Shown: positions 16,875-26,231, counted from the stretch's first letter. The stretch: DNA of 64,000 nucleotides from Bacillota bacterium (GCA_023390175.1 JAEWDK010000006.1:310001-374000), one strand, 5' to 3'. A program made the numbers and translations. Notes: generated by a model not told the origin, from the letters alone.

Positions 16875-17684
16875 TTAGCTGCCGCCGCACAACTCGTTCA
16901 GTGTGCCGAACTTGTAGCCCGCGGCCTCCCATTTGGTAAGGAGTTCATCCAATATTTCCGAATTTGTTTTGGAAGTGCTGTGCAGCAATACAACCGCGCC
17001 CGGATGAATGCGGGGGAGCAGCTTGGAAAAGGCTTCTTCCTTTGACGGCTGTTTATCCTGATACCAGTCCACATAAGCCAGGCTCCAAAAGATTGTTTTG
17101 TAGCCCAGCTCATTTGCCTGTTTCAGGTTGTTGACGCTGTATTTCCCCTGCGGCGGGCGATAAAATTTCTGCATATTCTGCCCCGTAGTTGCCTTGAATT
17201 TATCTTCGACAGCGCCGATTTCCTTTTTAAATGCTTCCATATCAGATATTTTGGACATGTCGGGGTGCGTATTCGTGTGGTTGCCCACAATATGGCCTTC
17301 GCTGATCATCCGCTTTACCAGGTCCGGGCTGGTGTTTAAATAATTCCCGACTACAAAGAAAGTCGCTTTTACATTGTGTTTTTTCAGCGCGTCCAGAATC
17401 GCCGGAGTGTATCCGTTTTCGTAGCCGGCGTCAAAGGTCAGGTAAATAATCTTTTTGTCAGCCGCTCCGACAAAGTAGGCGTTGTACTGCTTTAAAGAAT
17501 CGGGGGAAGCGTTGCCGGTGGGCTGCTTGCCGTTTTCATGAAAGCCCAGCCCCCAGTTTGTGTTCGCGGCAGAAGTCATTACTGCTGCCTGGGGGCGGTT
17601 TGCAAATACGATGATTCCCGTCACCGCAATGATCAGGCAGAGCAGAGCGATTGCGATTTGTCTTCGTTTTATAATGATTAACAC
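16875..17684 (-). CDS. PdaA-like polysaccharide deacetylase
   Basis: 269 residues with an N-terminal membrane anchor or signal (residues 8-28). The NWGLGF...GNASPDSLKQYNAYFVG block before the catalytic domain is typical of PdaA, the muramic-delta-lactam enzyme of spore cortex. NodB-domain motifs: TFDAGYENG (catalytic Asp), HTNTHPD (metal His pair), RPPQGKYS and the late LLHSTSKTN. It would act outside the membrane on peptidoglycan, consistent with sporulation. Neighbours do not add information. Confidence 0.88.
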   Translation of the reverse strand: MLIIIKRRQIAIALLCLIIAVTGIIVFANRPQAAVMTSAANTNWGLGFHENGKQPTGNASPDSLKQYNAYFVGAADKKIIYLTFDAGYENGYTPAILDALKKHNVKATFFVVGNYLNTSPDLVKRMISEGHIVGNHTNTHPDMSKISDMEAFKKEIGAVEDKFKATTGQNMQKFYRPPQGKYSVNNLKQANELGYKTIFWSLAYVDWYQDKQPSKEEAFSKLLPRIHPGAVVLLHSTSKTNSEILDELLTKWEAAGYKFGTLNELCGGS

Positions 17685-17835
17685 AATAGAATGCCACCGT
17701 CCAATTCAGTAAGATAGTTCATTATATTGCGGATGCGTAAATAATATGTCAGTTTTAGGCAGATTTGGTTGTCCTTTTGTTGGCCTGCAAGGTTACAGAT
17801 GTATTTTTTACGGGACTTCAAATTACCCGAAAAAG

Positions 17836-17872
17836 CACAGCCTTATCCGCAAAGCTGCGGTAAGGCTGTGCT
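17836..17872 (-). terminator. Terminator of the cyanophycin operon
   Basis: AGCACAGCCTTA(T)CCGC / GCGG(T)AAGGCTGTGCT hairpin just after the cphA stop. Confidence 0.75.
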
Positions 17873-17880
17873 GATTTCCT

Positions 17881-20535
17881 TTATAAATTAATGACCTTTT
17901 GCGGAAAGGATATATTCGTGCTGCTCTCGGGCGTCATGCTTTGCGCGCCGATGGAATCCAGGTAAGCGAGCAGCGGCTCTATCTTTTCGTAAAATACAAC
18001 GATTAGGTCATCCTGATTTGCACCCGACAGCGCCGCCTTCATTGCGTCCAGCTCATTTTCAATGATGCTGACATTTTCAGCGGGATACCCGGATTCTGCT
18101 ATGGTGCTGTAGAATAATCCGGCGATTTCCCCCTGCTTTCTTCCGCGCAAATCCATGTCTTCCTTAACATAGATTCTTCCGAACGCGTCCGCGCTCAGCT
18201 TGGCGGCCTCCTGAATGGAGCTGTCCCTTCGGTCGCCCGGCATCCCGATCACACCCACCAGGCGGGTGAATCCTAATTTCCGGCAAGCGTCAATTACCTG
18301 GCGGTACCCCGCGGGGTTGTGTCCGTAATCCAGCATGACTTTACAGCCGTTTACTTCAAACAGATGGAACCGGCCTTTATTTTCGGAAAAATTTTGTAAC
18401 CCGCGGGCGATTAAATCAACCGGAACATGCAGTGCGTACAGTGCCGAAACGGCTGCGAGGCTGTTTTCAATATTGCAGCCGATCAGGCCACCGCGGGTAA
18501 TCGGAATTTGTGAAACCGGGATTACGCTGATCAGTCTTTCTTCCTCTTTTATTTTAATCCAGCCGTTATTGGTAAAAACACGAATGCAGTCCAAAGCTTT
18601 GTATCGTCGGGCAGCTTTTGCATCCTGATAGAACAATATTTTTCTGGCTTTCACGCGTTCTATAATAGCGGGGGTCATCTTATCCTCCGCATTTAATACC
18701 GCAAATCCGTCTTTTTTCACAGCCTCAGCAACCAGCGACTTGACAAAAGCAAGGTCTTCCAACGTATTAACGCCGTCAAGGCCAAGGTGGTCTTCCGCAA
18801 TATTGGTGATAACACCCACATCGGCAAGGTCGTAGCCAAGCCCTTCACGAACCATGCCCCCGCGCGCCGTTTCCAAAACAGCGGCGTCAATTTGTTTGTT
18901 GGAAAGAAGGGATTTTGCGCTTCTTGGGCCGGAGTTGTCCCCCCTGCAAATGCATTTTTCGCCAATGAACGTACCGCTGGTGCTTGTCATTCCAACCACA
19001 GCCCCCGTCATGGAAAGAACATGCTGAATCAGGCGCACGGTGGTTGTTTTTCCGTTCGTGCCGGTAACGGAGACAATGGGGAACCGGCAGGATTCTTCAT
19101 CCGGAAAAAGTAAGTCCACAATATCCTTTGCAACATTGCGCGGCGTTCCTTTGGTCGGGTACAGATGCATGCGGATTCCCGGCGCGGTGTTCACTTCAAC
19201 AACGGCTCCTCCCGTTTCCAAAATGGACTGCGAAATGTCCTGCGTAACAATGTCAATTCCGGCAATATCGATTCCGATGGCGTTTGCGGCCCGGATTGCC
19301 AAATCAACATTGTCCGGGTGAATCCTATCCGTGCAGTCAATCGCGGTGCCGCCGGTGCTCAGGTTTCCGTTTTCCCGCAGCACAACCTGCCGGCCCTGCT
19401 TTGGGACAAAGTCCGCGTCCATCTTGTTTTTTTGCAGTACGTTCAGAGAAACTGCATCAAGGCGGATTTTGGTCAGCGGCTTTTCGTGCTGTTCGCCCCG
19501 GTTTTCATCCTGATTTGCAATTTCCACCAACTCCTGAATCGAGTGAACTCCATCGCCGATTACGGAAGCGGGCAGCCGTTCGGAAACGGCACTGACACCG
19601 TCCCCCACAACCAAAACACGGAAATCACGGCCTGCCACGAATTTTTCCACGATGATTCCGTTGCTGTATTTTGCAGCTTCCTGAAATGCGGCCTTGATTT
19701 CCGTTTCACTTTTCAGGTTCAGGTGAACTCCCTTTCCCTGATTGCCGTCAAACGGCTTGACCACCACGGGCATGCCGATTTGATTTGCCACCATCACAGC
19801 CGAAATTTCAGAAAAAACCACTTTCCCGTATGGAACGGGGATATTGTGTTCTTTTAAAATGGATTTCGTCAGCTGCTTGTTCGAGGAAATATCCGCTGAA
19901 ATACACGACGTGGCATCCGTTAACGTGGATTCCACCAGCCTGCTGTGCTTTCCGTAGCCAAGCTGAACCAGGCTTTCATGCCCAATCCTTGTAATCGGGA
20001 TATTCCTTTTTTTGGCTTCCTCCACAATGGCGGAGGTGCTTGGCCCCAGTTCGGCGTCGATCGATATTTTTTTCAAATATTTCAAAAATTGCTCAGTATT
20101 GATTTCTTCCCCGCTGATAAAACGGTTGAGAATAAAAACAGCAGCCTTACCGCATTCCAAACCGCAGACTTCGTTTTCGTATTCATAAACAAGGTAGTAT
20201 AGGGAAGGCTCGGCAAGTGTTCTGGTCTTTCCAAAGCTCACGTTATAACCCAGCATAAACTGCATTTCCAGAATTGTGTGTTCCAGTACATGGGCAAGGT
20301 AAGTTCCTTCGTTCAGCCTTTCCCAAAAACCGCCCGCGTACCCGCGGCTGCAGCAGTTCGTTTTCAGCCCCGGGAAAGCTGCCAGCAGTTTGTCATGGAA
20401 TCCGGCGATATCCTTTGTCGGAATGTTCCCGTATTTTCCAATATCAACAATCATTTTCATGACCGGCCGGTGACTGTAAATATTTCGGCCATGGTAAATC
20501 GTGAAATCGTTGATTTGAAGTTGCTCAATTTCCAT
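17881..20535 (-). CDS. cphA: Cyanophycin synthetase CphA
   Basis: 884 residues, the usual length. N-terminal CphA domain (1-165), ATP-grasp domain (about 215-475, with VVVKPFDGNQGKGV and VEVNTAPGIRMH) and a Mur-ligase-like domain from about 490 (P-loop VTGTNGKTTTVRLI, later NKGRFHLFEVNG and DYGHNPAGY). It makes cyanophycin by adding Asp to a poly-Asp backbone (ATP-grasp) and Arg to each side chain (Mur domain), using ATP. Third gene of an operon; its ATG overlaps the end of cphB by 11 bp. Confidence 0.97.
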   Translation of the reverse strand: MEIEQLQINDFTIYHGRNIYSHRPVMKMIVDIGKYGNIPTKDIAGFHDKLLAAFPGLKTNCCSRGYAGGFWERLNEGTYLAHVLEHTILEMQFMLGYNVSFGKTRTLAEPSLYYLVYEYENEVCGLECGKAAVFILNRFISGEEINTEQFLKYLKKISIDAELGPSTSAIVEEAKKRNIPITRIGHESLVQLGYGKHSRLVESTLTDATSCISADISSNKQLTKSILKEHNIPVPYGKVVFSEISAVMVANQIGMPVVVKPFDGNQGKGVHLNLKSETEIKAAFQEAAKYSNGIIVEKFVAGRDFRVLVVGDGVSAVSERLPASVIGDGVHSIQELVEIANQDENRGEQHEKPLTKIRLDAVSLNVLQKNKMDADFVPKQGRQVVLRENGNLSTGGTAIDCTDRIHPDNVDLAIRAANAIGIDIAGIDIVTQDISQSILETGGAVVEVNTAPGIRMHLYPTKGTPRNVAKDIVDLLFPDEESCRFPIVSVTGTNGKTTTVRLIQHVLSMTGAVVGMTSTSGTFIGEKCICRGDNSGPRSAKSLLSNKQIDAAVLETARGGMVREGLGYDLADVGVITNIAEDHLGLDGVNTLEDLAFVKSLVAEAVKKDGFAVLNAEDKMTPAIIERVKARKILFYQDAKAARRYKALDCIRVFTNNGWIKIKEEERLISVIPVSQIPITRGGLIGCNIENSLAAVSALYALHVPVDLIARGLQNFSENKGRFHLFEVNGCKVMLDYGHNPAGYRQVIDACRKLGFTRLVGVIGMPGDRRDSSIQEAAKLSADAFGRIYVKEDMDLRGRKQGEIAGLFYSTIAESGYPAENVSIIENELDAMKAALSGANQDDLIVVFYEKIEPLLAYLDSIGAQSMTPESSTNISFPQKVINL

Positions 20536-21334
20536 CCTTTAATCGCAAAACCTTTCTGTTTTCAAGTTCAAATCCGTAGCCCTGTGGCAGAGTATGAACG
20601 GTAACACCCATAATTGCCAGTATTTCATTTGGATTCAGTTCCGAAACGTTTGAACTCTGAATTGTTTTTCCATCGATGATGGTTACGGCGTTTGAGCCGA
20701 TTATTTCAAAATGCATGTCGGGGAAAAGTTTGACTGCGGTGTCCTCATCAATTCCGATGCCCAGCACATCCGGGTTTTCGGCAACGCCGCAAAGCAGCCT
20801 GCCAAACCTGCCGCGCTGGTCAAAATGCTGGTCGATAATTACGCCGCTGAACAATCCCAGGCCGGGCGCCATTTTCAAGGTGCATTTTCGGGCCGGTTCA
20901 TTGTCGTTGCCCTGCACCACCATGGTTGTGCTCATTGCCGACGCTCCGGCGCTGGTTCCCATGATGATTCCACCGGATTTGTACAGGCTCCTCAGCTCGC
21001 TGCAGGCGCGGGTGCCGCCCAGAATGCTTGTGATTCTCAGCTGATCGCCGCCCGTCATAAAAACGCATTTGGAGCTTTGAATCATCTTGCAGTTTTCGGC
21101 GCTTTCGGCGGCGTCACGGGTGTCAATATTCAGTACTCTTACATTTTTTACACCAAGCCTTTGAAATACTTCCCTGTAATCCCGCCCGGCCTGTTCGGGC
21201 TCTTCCGTTGCCGTGGTCAGCACGGTCAGCGCTTCTTCTTTCTGAAGCATTTGCGGCGCCTGTTTCAGAATTACGCTTTCGCCTTTTTTGTCCTCCGCAC
21301 CCCCGATGATAACCAGATATCCATTCTCATTCAT
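20525..21334 (-). CDS. cphB: Cyanophycinase CphB
   Basis: 269 residues from ATG 21334, which has AGGAG in the right place; an upstream in-frame start has none. It is an S51 family serine peptidase with nucleophile motif GTSAGAS (Ser128), FMTGGDQLR and DQHFDQRGR. It cuts cyanophycin into beta-Asp-Arg dipeptides. No signal peptide, so it acts on the intracellular polymer. Placed between the genes for the dipeptidase and the synthetase, 13 bp after iadA. Confidence 0.95.
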   Translation of the reverse strand: MNENGYLVIIGGAEDKKGESVILKQAPQMLQKEEALTVLTTATEEPEQAGRDYREVFQRLGVKNVRVLNIDTRDAAESAENCKMIQSSKCVFMTGGDQLRITSILGGTRACSELRSLYKSGGIIMGTSAGASAMSTTMVVQGNDNEPARKCTLKMAPGLGLFSGVIIDQHFDQRGRFGRLLCGVAENPDVLGIGIDEDTAVKLFPDMHFEIIGSNAVTIIDGKTIQSSNVSELNPNEILAIMGVTVHTLPQGYGFELENRKVLRLKDGN

Positions 21335-21347
21335 GTTCTGTTCTCCT

Positions 21348-22475
21348 TCATGATGGCGCTTTTCCTTCGGCCACATGGCCGTTTTCCACCATTAATTTTC
21401 CCATGCTGAACAGTTTATCTATCTTATAATTTTTATCTGTAATTAAAATATCAGCGTCGCTGCCTTCCTGAAGTGTTCCTTTTCGCGGATAAAGTTTTAA
21501 AATCTTCGCCACATTTTCCGTAACCAGGCGAAACACCGTTTCAGGTTCCAGCTTTTTTCTGACGATACAATCCGTGACATCGTCATACAGGCATTGTATT
21601 TTACCTGATCCGCCTGCGGGTATGCTGCCGTTTGAGTCTGAGCTGACGGTGACATGGGACAGGTCAAAACCACAGTGAATCAATCGCTCTACCGCATCCG
21701 GCACAGGAATCCCGGCAGCTTCGCCCGCGGTAAGGTCAATATTACCGCCGCCTTTGCAATACTCGATTGCCTGATTGAACAGTGCGGGGTTGCGGTTCAC
21801 ATGGGTCGGAACAAATTCCTCTATCGGCAAGTCCGATTCTTTCACAATCTTTAAAAGAGGAGCGAGCCCGTCTTTTCCGTCCCCAATATGGAGGTGAACT
21901 ACACCTGCCTTGCTGCCGAGCAGTCCGCCAATGTGCGTATCTGAGGCAAGGCTTAACAGCACGATGCTGTCAGCGTGGGAAGAACGGTGGTCGGAAAGGG
22001 CGATTTCTCCGGTGCCGATTACTTTATCAATCAAAACAAGATCTTTTACAATATTTTGCGTAAAAGTAATCACCGGTATGGAATAACTCCCGGAATAAAT
22101 ATAAGTGGTGATACCTTGAATTTCCAATCCCTTTGCCTTGGCGTACAGCGCTTCAAGGCTCCTTGTGCACCCGTCGGTGCCGAGCAGGCCGACAAGTGTA
22201 GTCACGCCGGCTGTCAGAATGTCGCGGATATTAATTTCGCCCACGCGGCTGGCAAAGCCCTCTTCGCCGCCGCCGCCGATGATGTGCACATGCTGGTCAA
22301 TCAATCCGGGGAAAGCAAGCAGTCCGTCACAGTCCAATGTTTTGTCAATGAGGGGGCTGTCTTGTATTTTGCCTGCTTGCTGAATTTTGTGGATTTTTCC
22401 GCAGACAATCAGAATGTCCTTTTTACCGCGATACTGCGGGGTGAAGCACTCCAGGTTTTTCAGTAAAGTAAGCAT
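21348..22475 (-). CDS. iadA: Isoaspartyl dipeptidase IadA (beta-aspartyl peptidase)
   Basis: 375 residues from ATG 22475 with AGGAG six bases upstream. Amidohydrolase superfamily barrel: His62/His64 (DQHVH), the GGGGEEGF loop, SDHRSS, HLHIGDG, THVNRN and catalytic Asp in SSDSNGS. It splits beta-Asp-Arg dipeptides released by CphB into Asp and Arg, completing cyanophycin use. At the position of the carbamylated lysine of E. coli IadA (Lys162), this protein has Glu157 (GTGEIALSD), which could bridge the two metals instead. First gene of the operon. Confidence 0.94.
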   Translation of the reverse strand: MLTLLKNLECFTPQYRGKKDILIVCGKIHKIQQAGKIQDSPLIDKTLDCDGLLAFPGLIDQHVHIIGGGGEEGFASRVGEINIRDILTAGVTTLVGLLGTDGCTRSLEALYAKAKGLEIQGITTYIYSGSYSIPVITFTQNIVKDLVLIDKVIGTGEIALSDHRSSHADSIVLLSLASDTHIGGLLGSKAGVVHLHIGDGKDGLAPLLKIVKESDLPIEEFVPTHVNRNPALFNQAIEYCKGGGNIDLTAGEAAGIPVPDAVERLIHCGFDLSHVTVSSDSNGSIPAGGSGKIQCLYDDVTDCIVRKKLEPETVFRLVTENVAKILKLYPRKGTLQEGSDADILITDKNYKIDKLFSMGKLMVENGHVAEGKAPS

Positions 22476-22661
22476 ACCATTCTCCTTTTTCAAGCAGCAT
22501 AAAATTTAGTTTGAGTAACAGAAAGCAATTTATTCAGCAAAATTTCAGAATAGAAATTAACCTGCATGAAAATATTGGAATGCGGCAATCAAGGCGGCAA
22601 TTTTGGCTTTTACATCCAATCAGGCACAGCGTACAAGCTATCTCATTATGTAAATATAAAA

Positions 22662-22695
22662 ATACCCCGCTGCAAATCAGTATGCAGCGGGGTAT
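22662..22695 (-). terminator. Terminator of the HsmA-like gene
   Basis: ATACCCCGCTGCA, 8-nt loop, complement; a TTTTTAT tract follows on the minus strand. Confidence 0.85.
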
Positions 22696-22766
22696 ATAGA
22701 AATTTAAATTTCGTGCATAAGCGGCGGGGCTTGCTTTGCGGCGATGGAGCTTGGATGCCTTTCTGA

Positions 22767-23135
22767 TTATTTCATCATCCCAAGCGCCATGCCCGACAAG
22801 AATGGAATCATCCACAAAATCCAAACAAATATGCTGAATTTGTGAAAACTGCTCTTTTGCTCCGGGTTGTTCTTCCGCAATACAACAGTCGCCCATACGG
22901 CATGAACCAACATCAGAAGGATTGCGGTAATTCCTGTAATGCTGTGGAAATTTACGCTGAATGCGTCATTCGCAATTTTGCCCATTAACGTTGTTCCCGT
23001 TGTGTCACACACAAACCCAATCCAAAATAAAATTAAGTGCCACTTTTTTAACGTACCGCTTATTTTTTCACTCCAAACGCCAATTGTATAAAACACAAAT
23101 GCGGCTGTAATGGCAATAATGGCATAAGGCAACAT
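22767..23135 (-). CDS. HsmA/TIGR03987 family membrane protein
   Basis: 122 residues from the ATG at 23135 (GGAG nine bases upstream). Four hydrophobic segments with the family's conserved features: FYTIGVWSEK, KKWHLILFWIGFVCDTTGTT, SITGITAILLMLVHAVWA and FHKFSIFVWILWMIPFLSGM. The function of the family is unknown. Single gene with its own terminator. Confidence 0.8.
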   Translation of the reverse strand: MLPYAIIAITAAFVFYTIGVWSEKISGTLKKWHLILFWIGFVCDTTGTTLMGKIANDAFSVNFHSITGITAILLMLVHAVWATVVLRKNNPEQKSSFHKFSIFVWILWMIPFLSGMALGMMK

Positions 23136-23348
23136 TTTTATCATCTCCGTTTTTCTGTAAAATAAATTTTCTTTCATCTTACAATATTTCAATTCAAACA
23201 ATATGAATTATAAGAATATAATGCGGATATTTCAGCTGCGAAATTAAATTTCATAATGTCCTGTATCGCTGTGCTGAAAGCGATATCCTATATTTTGCAG
23301 GAACGTGCAAAAGCGGAACACCGTATAAGCATTTTGAAAAATCAAATA

Positions 23349-23513
23349 CTAGTACTCTGTAATATCAAATACTTCTGCATATTGGCAATCTGTTTTAAGC
23401 AATACTGCGTTGTCGTCAATCGGAATACGTACAGTATTCCTCAATTCTCCGCCTTGTCTTGCTCAAAACATTCTTGTCACTATCCTATAATTTTAGATAT
23501 TACAGAGTACTAG
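23349..23513. mobile_element. 165-bp MITE-like element with 18-bp perfect terminal inverted repeats
   Basis: CTAGTACTCTGTAATATC at 23349-23366 is repeated in perfect inverted form at 23496-23513. The interior has a second palindrome (GGAATAC-5 nt-GTATTCC at 23422-23440). A 31-codon frame on the minus strand (TTG 23444 to TAG 23349) reads MRNTVRIPIDDNAVLL...VFDITEY and stops inside the repeat. The plus strand likewise ends in DITEY-stop because the repeats are identical. No transposase: a non-autonomous element or a captured transposon end. Confidence 0.7.
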
Positions 23514-23563
23514 CTATCGCCCGCATCAATAGACGCGTGCACAATAGAATACAGGAGGCTGCT

Positions 23564-23722
23564 ATGGATAAAAATAATCCGGCGAACAAGCAAAGCATGC
23601 AGGAAGAAGAATCGTTTGAACACGGAAAGTTCAACAGTGTAACAAGTTCGAAAAAGGTGGAAAATCAGAATCAGGAGCACAATACGAAAAAGGTTGCGCT
23701 CGGGCCCAATACGAAAAGATAA
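23564..23722 (+). CDS. Small hydrophilic protein, unknown
   Basis: 52 residues from ATG 23564 with a strong AGGAGG site. Highly charged, Asn/Lys/Glu-rich (MDKNNPANKQSMQEEES... ending KVALGPNTKR), no hydrophobic segment. The composition resembles small acid-soluble spore-type proteins but no known family is recognised. First of three closely spaced genes. Confidence 0.6.
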   Translation: MDKNNPANKQSMQEEESFEHGKFNSVTSSKKVENQNQEHNTKKVALGPNTKR

Positions 23723-23758
23723 AAATCAGTTTTAAAAAACAGGGAAAGGGTGTTTGAA

Positions 23759-23905
23759 ATGGATACGAAACAAAAAAACAATCATTCGAAGGGCGGAAAA
23801 GAGCCGGGCACAAAGTTTCATTCCAAAAATGTAAAGCACGACCCGCAGGCAGAAAGCGCAAGGGCGGTGTTCGGCCTGAACCGTGAAGACACAAATAAAA
23901 AATGA
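23759..23905 (+). CDS. CPC_1213-like small protein
   Basis: 48 residues: MDTKQKNNHSKGGKEPG, then KFHSKNVKHDPQAESARAVF and GLNRED. The KHDPQAESARAxFGLN signature is shared by a family of short clostridial proteins (CPC_1213 type, from memory). The role is unknown. Preceded by AGGGAAAGGG. Its stop overlaps the ATG of the HD-domain gene (ATGA), implying coupled translation. Confidence 0.6.
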   Translation: MDTKQKNNHSKGGKEPGTKFHSKNVKHDPQAESARAVFGLNREDTNKK

Positions 23906-24510
23906 GGTTAAAAGGTGACCTCTTCCGGGAGATGGAAAGCCATTTACTGCAGGATGAAAAACCGTCCGCGTATTTCAACAGCATTTCAGAGGAAGCGATA
24001 TTTGCACAGGCGCCGTTTGATCTGCTTGCCAATCTGAAGCAGGCCCAGCAATCGCCCCAACATCATCCGGAGGGCAATGTGTGGAACCATACCATGCTGG
24101 TAATTGACGCGGCGGCTGGACTAAAACAACAAAGTAAAAATCCAAAAGTGTTTTTGTGGGCCGCACTGCTGCATGATATTGGAAAACCGGGCACCACTAA
24201 AATTCGAAAGGGAAGAATTACGTCCTATGACCACGATCGGCTGGGCGCGGAAATGGCGGAAAAGTTTCTTTCCGAATTTACAAAAGACCGGGAGTTTATT
24301 CAGACTGTAGTTTCCCTTGTGCGCTGGCATATGCAAATTCTGTTTGTAGTCAACAATCTGCCGTTTGCGGATGTGGAAACGATGAGGTGGCAAGCCGATA
24401 TTGGGGAAGTCGCGCTTCTGGGTTTTTGTGACCGCATGGGCAGGCTGGGGGCAGACAGAAAAAAGGAAGAGGAAAATATCCGCCTGTTCCTGCAAAAATG
24501 CGAACAATAG
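23902..24510 (+). CDS. HDIG-domain phosphohydrolase
   Basis: 202 residues. HD superfamily metal-dependent phosphohydrolase: NVWNHTMLVIDAA (first His), ALLHDIGKP (HD pair), SYDHDRLGAEMAE and RWHMQ. The layout is that of the tRNA-nucleotidyltransferase-associated HD domain found as a stand-alone protein, which suggests a nucleotide or nucleic-acid phosphate substrate. The precise reaction is unknown. Translationally coupled to the small gene before it. Confidence 0.85.
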   Translation: MRLKGDLFREMESHLLQDEKPSAYFNSISEEAIFAQAPFDLLANLKQAQQSPQHHPEGNVWNHTMLVIDAAAGLKQQSKNPKVFLWAALLHDIGKPGTTKIRKGRITSYDHDRLGAEMAEKFLSEFTKDREFIQTVVSLVRWHMQILFVVNNLPFADVETMRWQADIGEVALLGFCDRMGRLGADRKKEEENIRLFLQKCEQ

Positions 24511-24516
24511 GAAAAC

Positions 24517-24550
24517 ACCCGGCGAACCGCTGAAAGCGGCCCGCCGGGCG
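24517..24550. terminator. Bidirectional terminator between HD-domain gene and ilvD
   Basis: CACCCGGCGAACCGC and GCGGCCCGCCGGGCG form the stem around TGAAA, lying between convergent genes. Confidence 0.65.
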
Positions 24551-24561
24551 TTCGCTGTAGT

Positions 24562-26217
24562 TTATGAAATTTCCAGTACGGCACCCCGGTTGCCCGAAGT
24601 AACCAGGGCTGCATACCGCGAAAGATAGCCGGTAACAATTTTTGGCTTTCTCGGTTTCCAGTTTGCTCTGCGCTGTTCCAGCTCCGCGTCGCTGATTGCC
24701 AAATTAATTTTATTGGCCATAATATCGATTTGAATGATGTCGCCGTCCTGCACCAAAGCAATCGGGCCGCCGACTGCCGCTTCGGGCGATACATGGCCGA
24801 TAGCCGCGCCCCTTGTTGCGCCGCTGAACCGTCCGTCGGTAATCAAAGCAACGGTTCCGCCAAGCCCGCGGCCCATAATCGCAGAGGTGGGGTTAAGCAT
24901 TTCCCGCATGCCCGGCCCGCCCTTCGGGCCTTCATAACGAATAACAACCACGTCGCCCTCAACAATTTTACCGGAATTGATTGCGGCAATGGCGTCCTCT
25001 TCGCAGTCGAACACCTTCGCGGGGCCGTCGTGCTTCAGCATTTCCGGTGCAACGGCCGAACGCTTCACAACACAGGAATCGGGGGCGAGGTTCCCCTTCA
25101 GTACGGCGATTCCGCCTGTTTTGCTGTAAGGGTTTTCAACAGGGCGGATTATTTCAGGGTTCTTATTCACGCAGCCGGCAATGTTTTCCCCGACTGTTTT
25201 GCCGGTGCAGGTGATCAGGTCGGTTTTGAGCAGACCCAGTTTATTAATTTCATTCATTACCGCGTAAACGCCGCCGGCTTCATTCAAGTCCTCTATGTAA
25301 GTATGGCCGACCGGCGCAAGGTGGCACAAATTCGGTGTTTTATCGCTGACATGGTTTGCAATGTCAAGGTTGATTTCAATTCCGCACTCATGCGCGATTG
25401 CGGGAAGGTGCAGCATGCTGTTGGTGCTGCAGCCCAAGGCCATGTCGATGGTTAATGCGTTCTGAAAAGCATCCTCGGTCATAATATCGCGCGGGCGGAT
25501 ATTTTGTTTCAGCAGCTCCATAATCTGCATTCCGGCGTGTTTTGCAAGCTGAATCCGTTCGGAATAAACCGCAGGGATGGTTCCGTTGCCTTTCAGTCCC
25601 ATGCCGAGCGCCTCTGTCAGGCAGTTCATGCTGTTGGCGGTGTACATGCCGGAACAGGAACCGCAGGTGGGGCAGGTCTTATTTTCAAATTCCAGCAATT
25701 TTTCCTTTGTAATCTTACCGGCGCTGTAAGCACCCGCCGCTTCTGAAGCGCTGGAAAAGCTGGTTCTTTGTCCGTCCACTTTACCGGCAAGCATCGGCCC
25801 GCCGCTGACAAAGATGGTGGGGATGTTGAGCCGTGCCGCAGCCATTAACAGCCCCGGAACGTTTTTATCACAGTTCGGTACCATGACCAGCGCGTCAAAG
25901 GCATGAGCCAGCGTCATCGCTTCGGTGGAGTCGGCAATCAGCTCCCTGGTCACAAGGGAGTATTTCATGCCCTGGTGCCCCATCGCAAGGCCGTCACACA
26001 CTGCAATTGCAGGGAATACCAGCGGGGTTCCCCCGGCCATGGCTACGCCCAGCTTTACCGCATCCACAATTTTGTCCAGATTCATATGCCCCGGAACAAT
26101 ATCGTTTTTGGAGCTGACAATGCCGATCAGCGGCCGTTCGATTTCCTCATTTGTTAACCCCAGCGCATGAAGCAATGCGCGGTGCGGCGTGGTTCTTGTT
26201 ACTGCGTCACTATTCAT
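24562..26217 (-). CDS. ilvD: Dihydroxy-acid dehydratase IlvD
   Basis: 551 residues, family length. MNSDAVTR start after GAGGTG. Fe-S ligand cysteines in PNCDKNVPG and CPTCGSCSGMYTANSMNC, then ALGCSTNSMLHLPA and the C-terminal GRGLGGTVALITDGRFSGATRG. It dehydrates 2,3-dihydroxy-isovalerate and -methylvalerate to 2-keto acids in valine, leucine and isoleucine synthesis. Monocistronic here, away from the other ilv genes, with its own consensus promoter. Confidence 0.97.
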   Translation of the reverse strand: MNSDAVTRTTPHRALLHALGLTNEEIERPLIGIVSSKNDIVPGHMNLDKIVDAVKLGVAMAGGTPLVFPAIAVCDGLAMGHQGMKYSLVTRELIADSTEAMTLAHAFDALVMVPNCDKNVPGLLMAAARLNIPTIFVSGGPMLAGKVDGQRTSFSSASEAAGAYSAGKITKEKLLEFENKTCPTCGSCSGMYTANSMNCLTEALGMGLKGNGTIPAVYSERIQLAKHAGMQIMELLKQNIRPRDIMTEDAFQNALTIDMALGCSTNSMLHLPAIAHECGIEINLDIANHVSDKTPNLCHLAPVGHTYIEDLNEAGGVYAVMNEINKLGLLKTDLITCTGKTVGENIAGCVNKNPEIIRPVENPYSKTGGIAVLKGNLAPDSCVVKRSAVAPEMLKHDGPAKVFDCEEDAIAAINSGKIVEGDVVVIRYEGPKGGPGMREMLNPTSAIMGRGLGGTVALITDGRFSGATRGAAIGHVSPEAAVGGPIALVQDGDIIQIDIMANKINLAISDAELEQRRANWKPRKPKIVTGYLSRYAALVTSGNRGAVLEIS

Positions 26218-26231
26218 AATACGAACACCTC

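Noticed and set aside
23256..23513. 85-codon plus-strand frame through the MITE-like element
   Set aside because: It has no ribosome site and its end is only the inverted terminal repeat read through.
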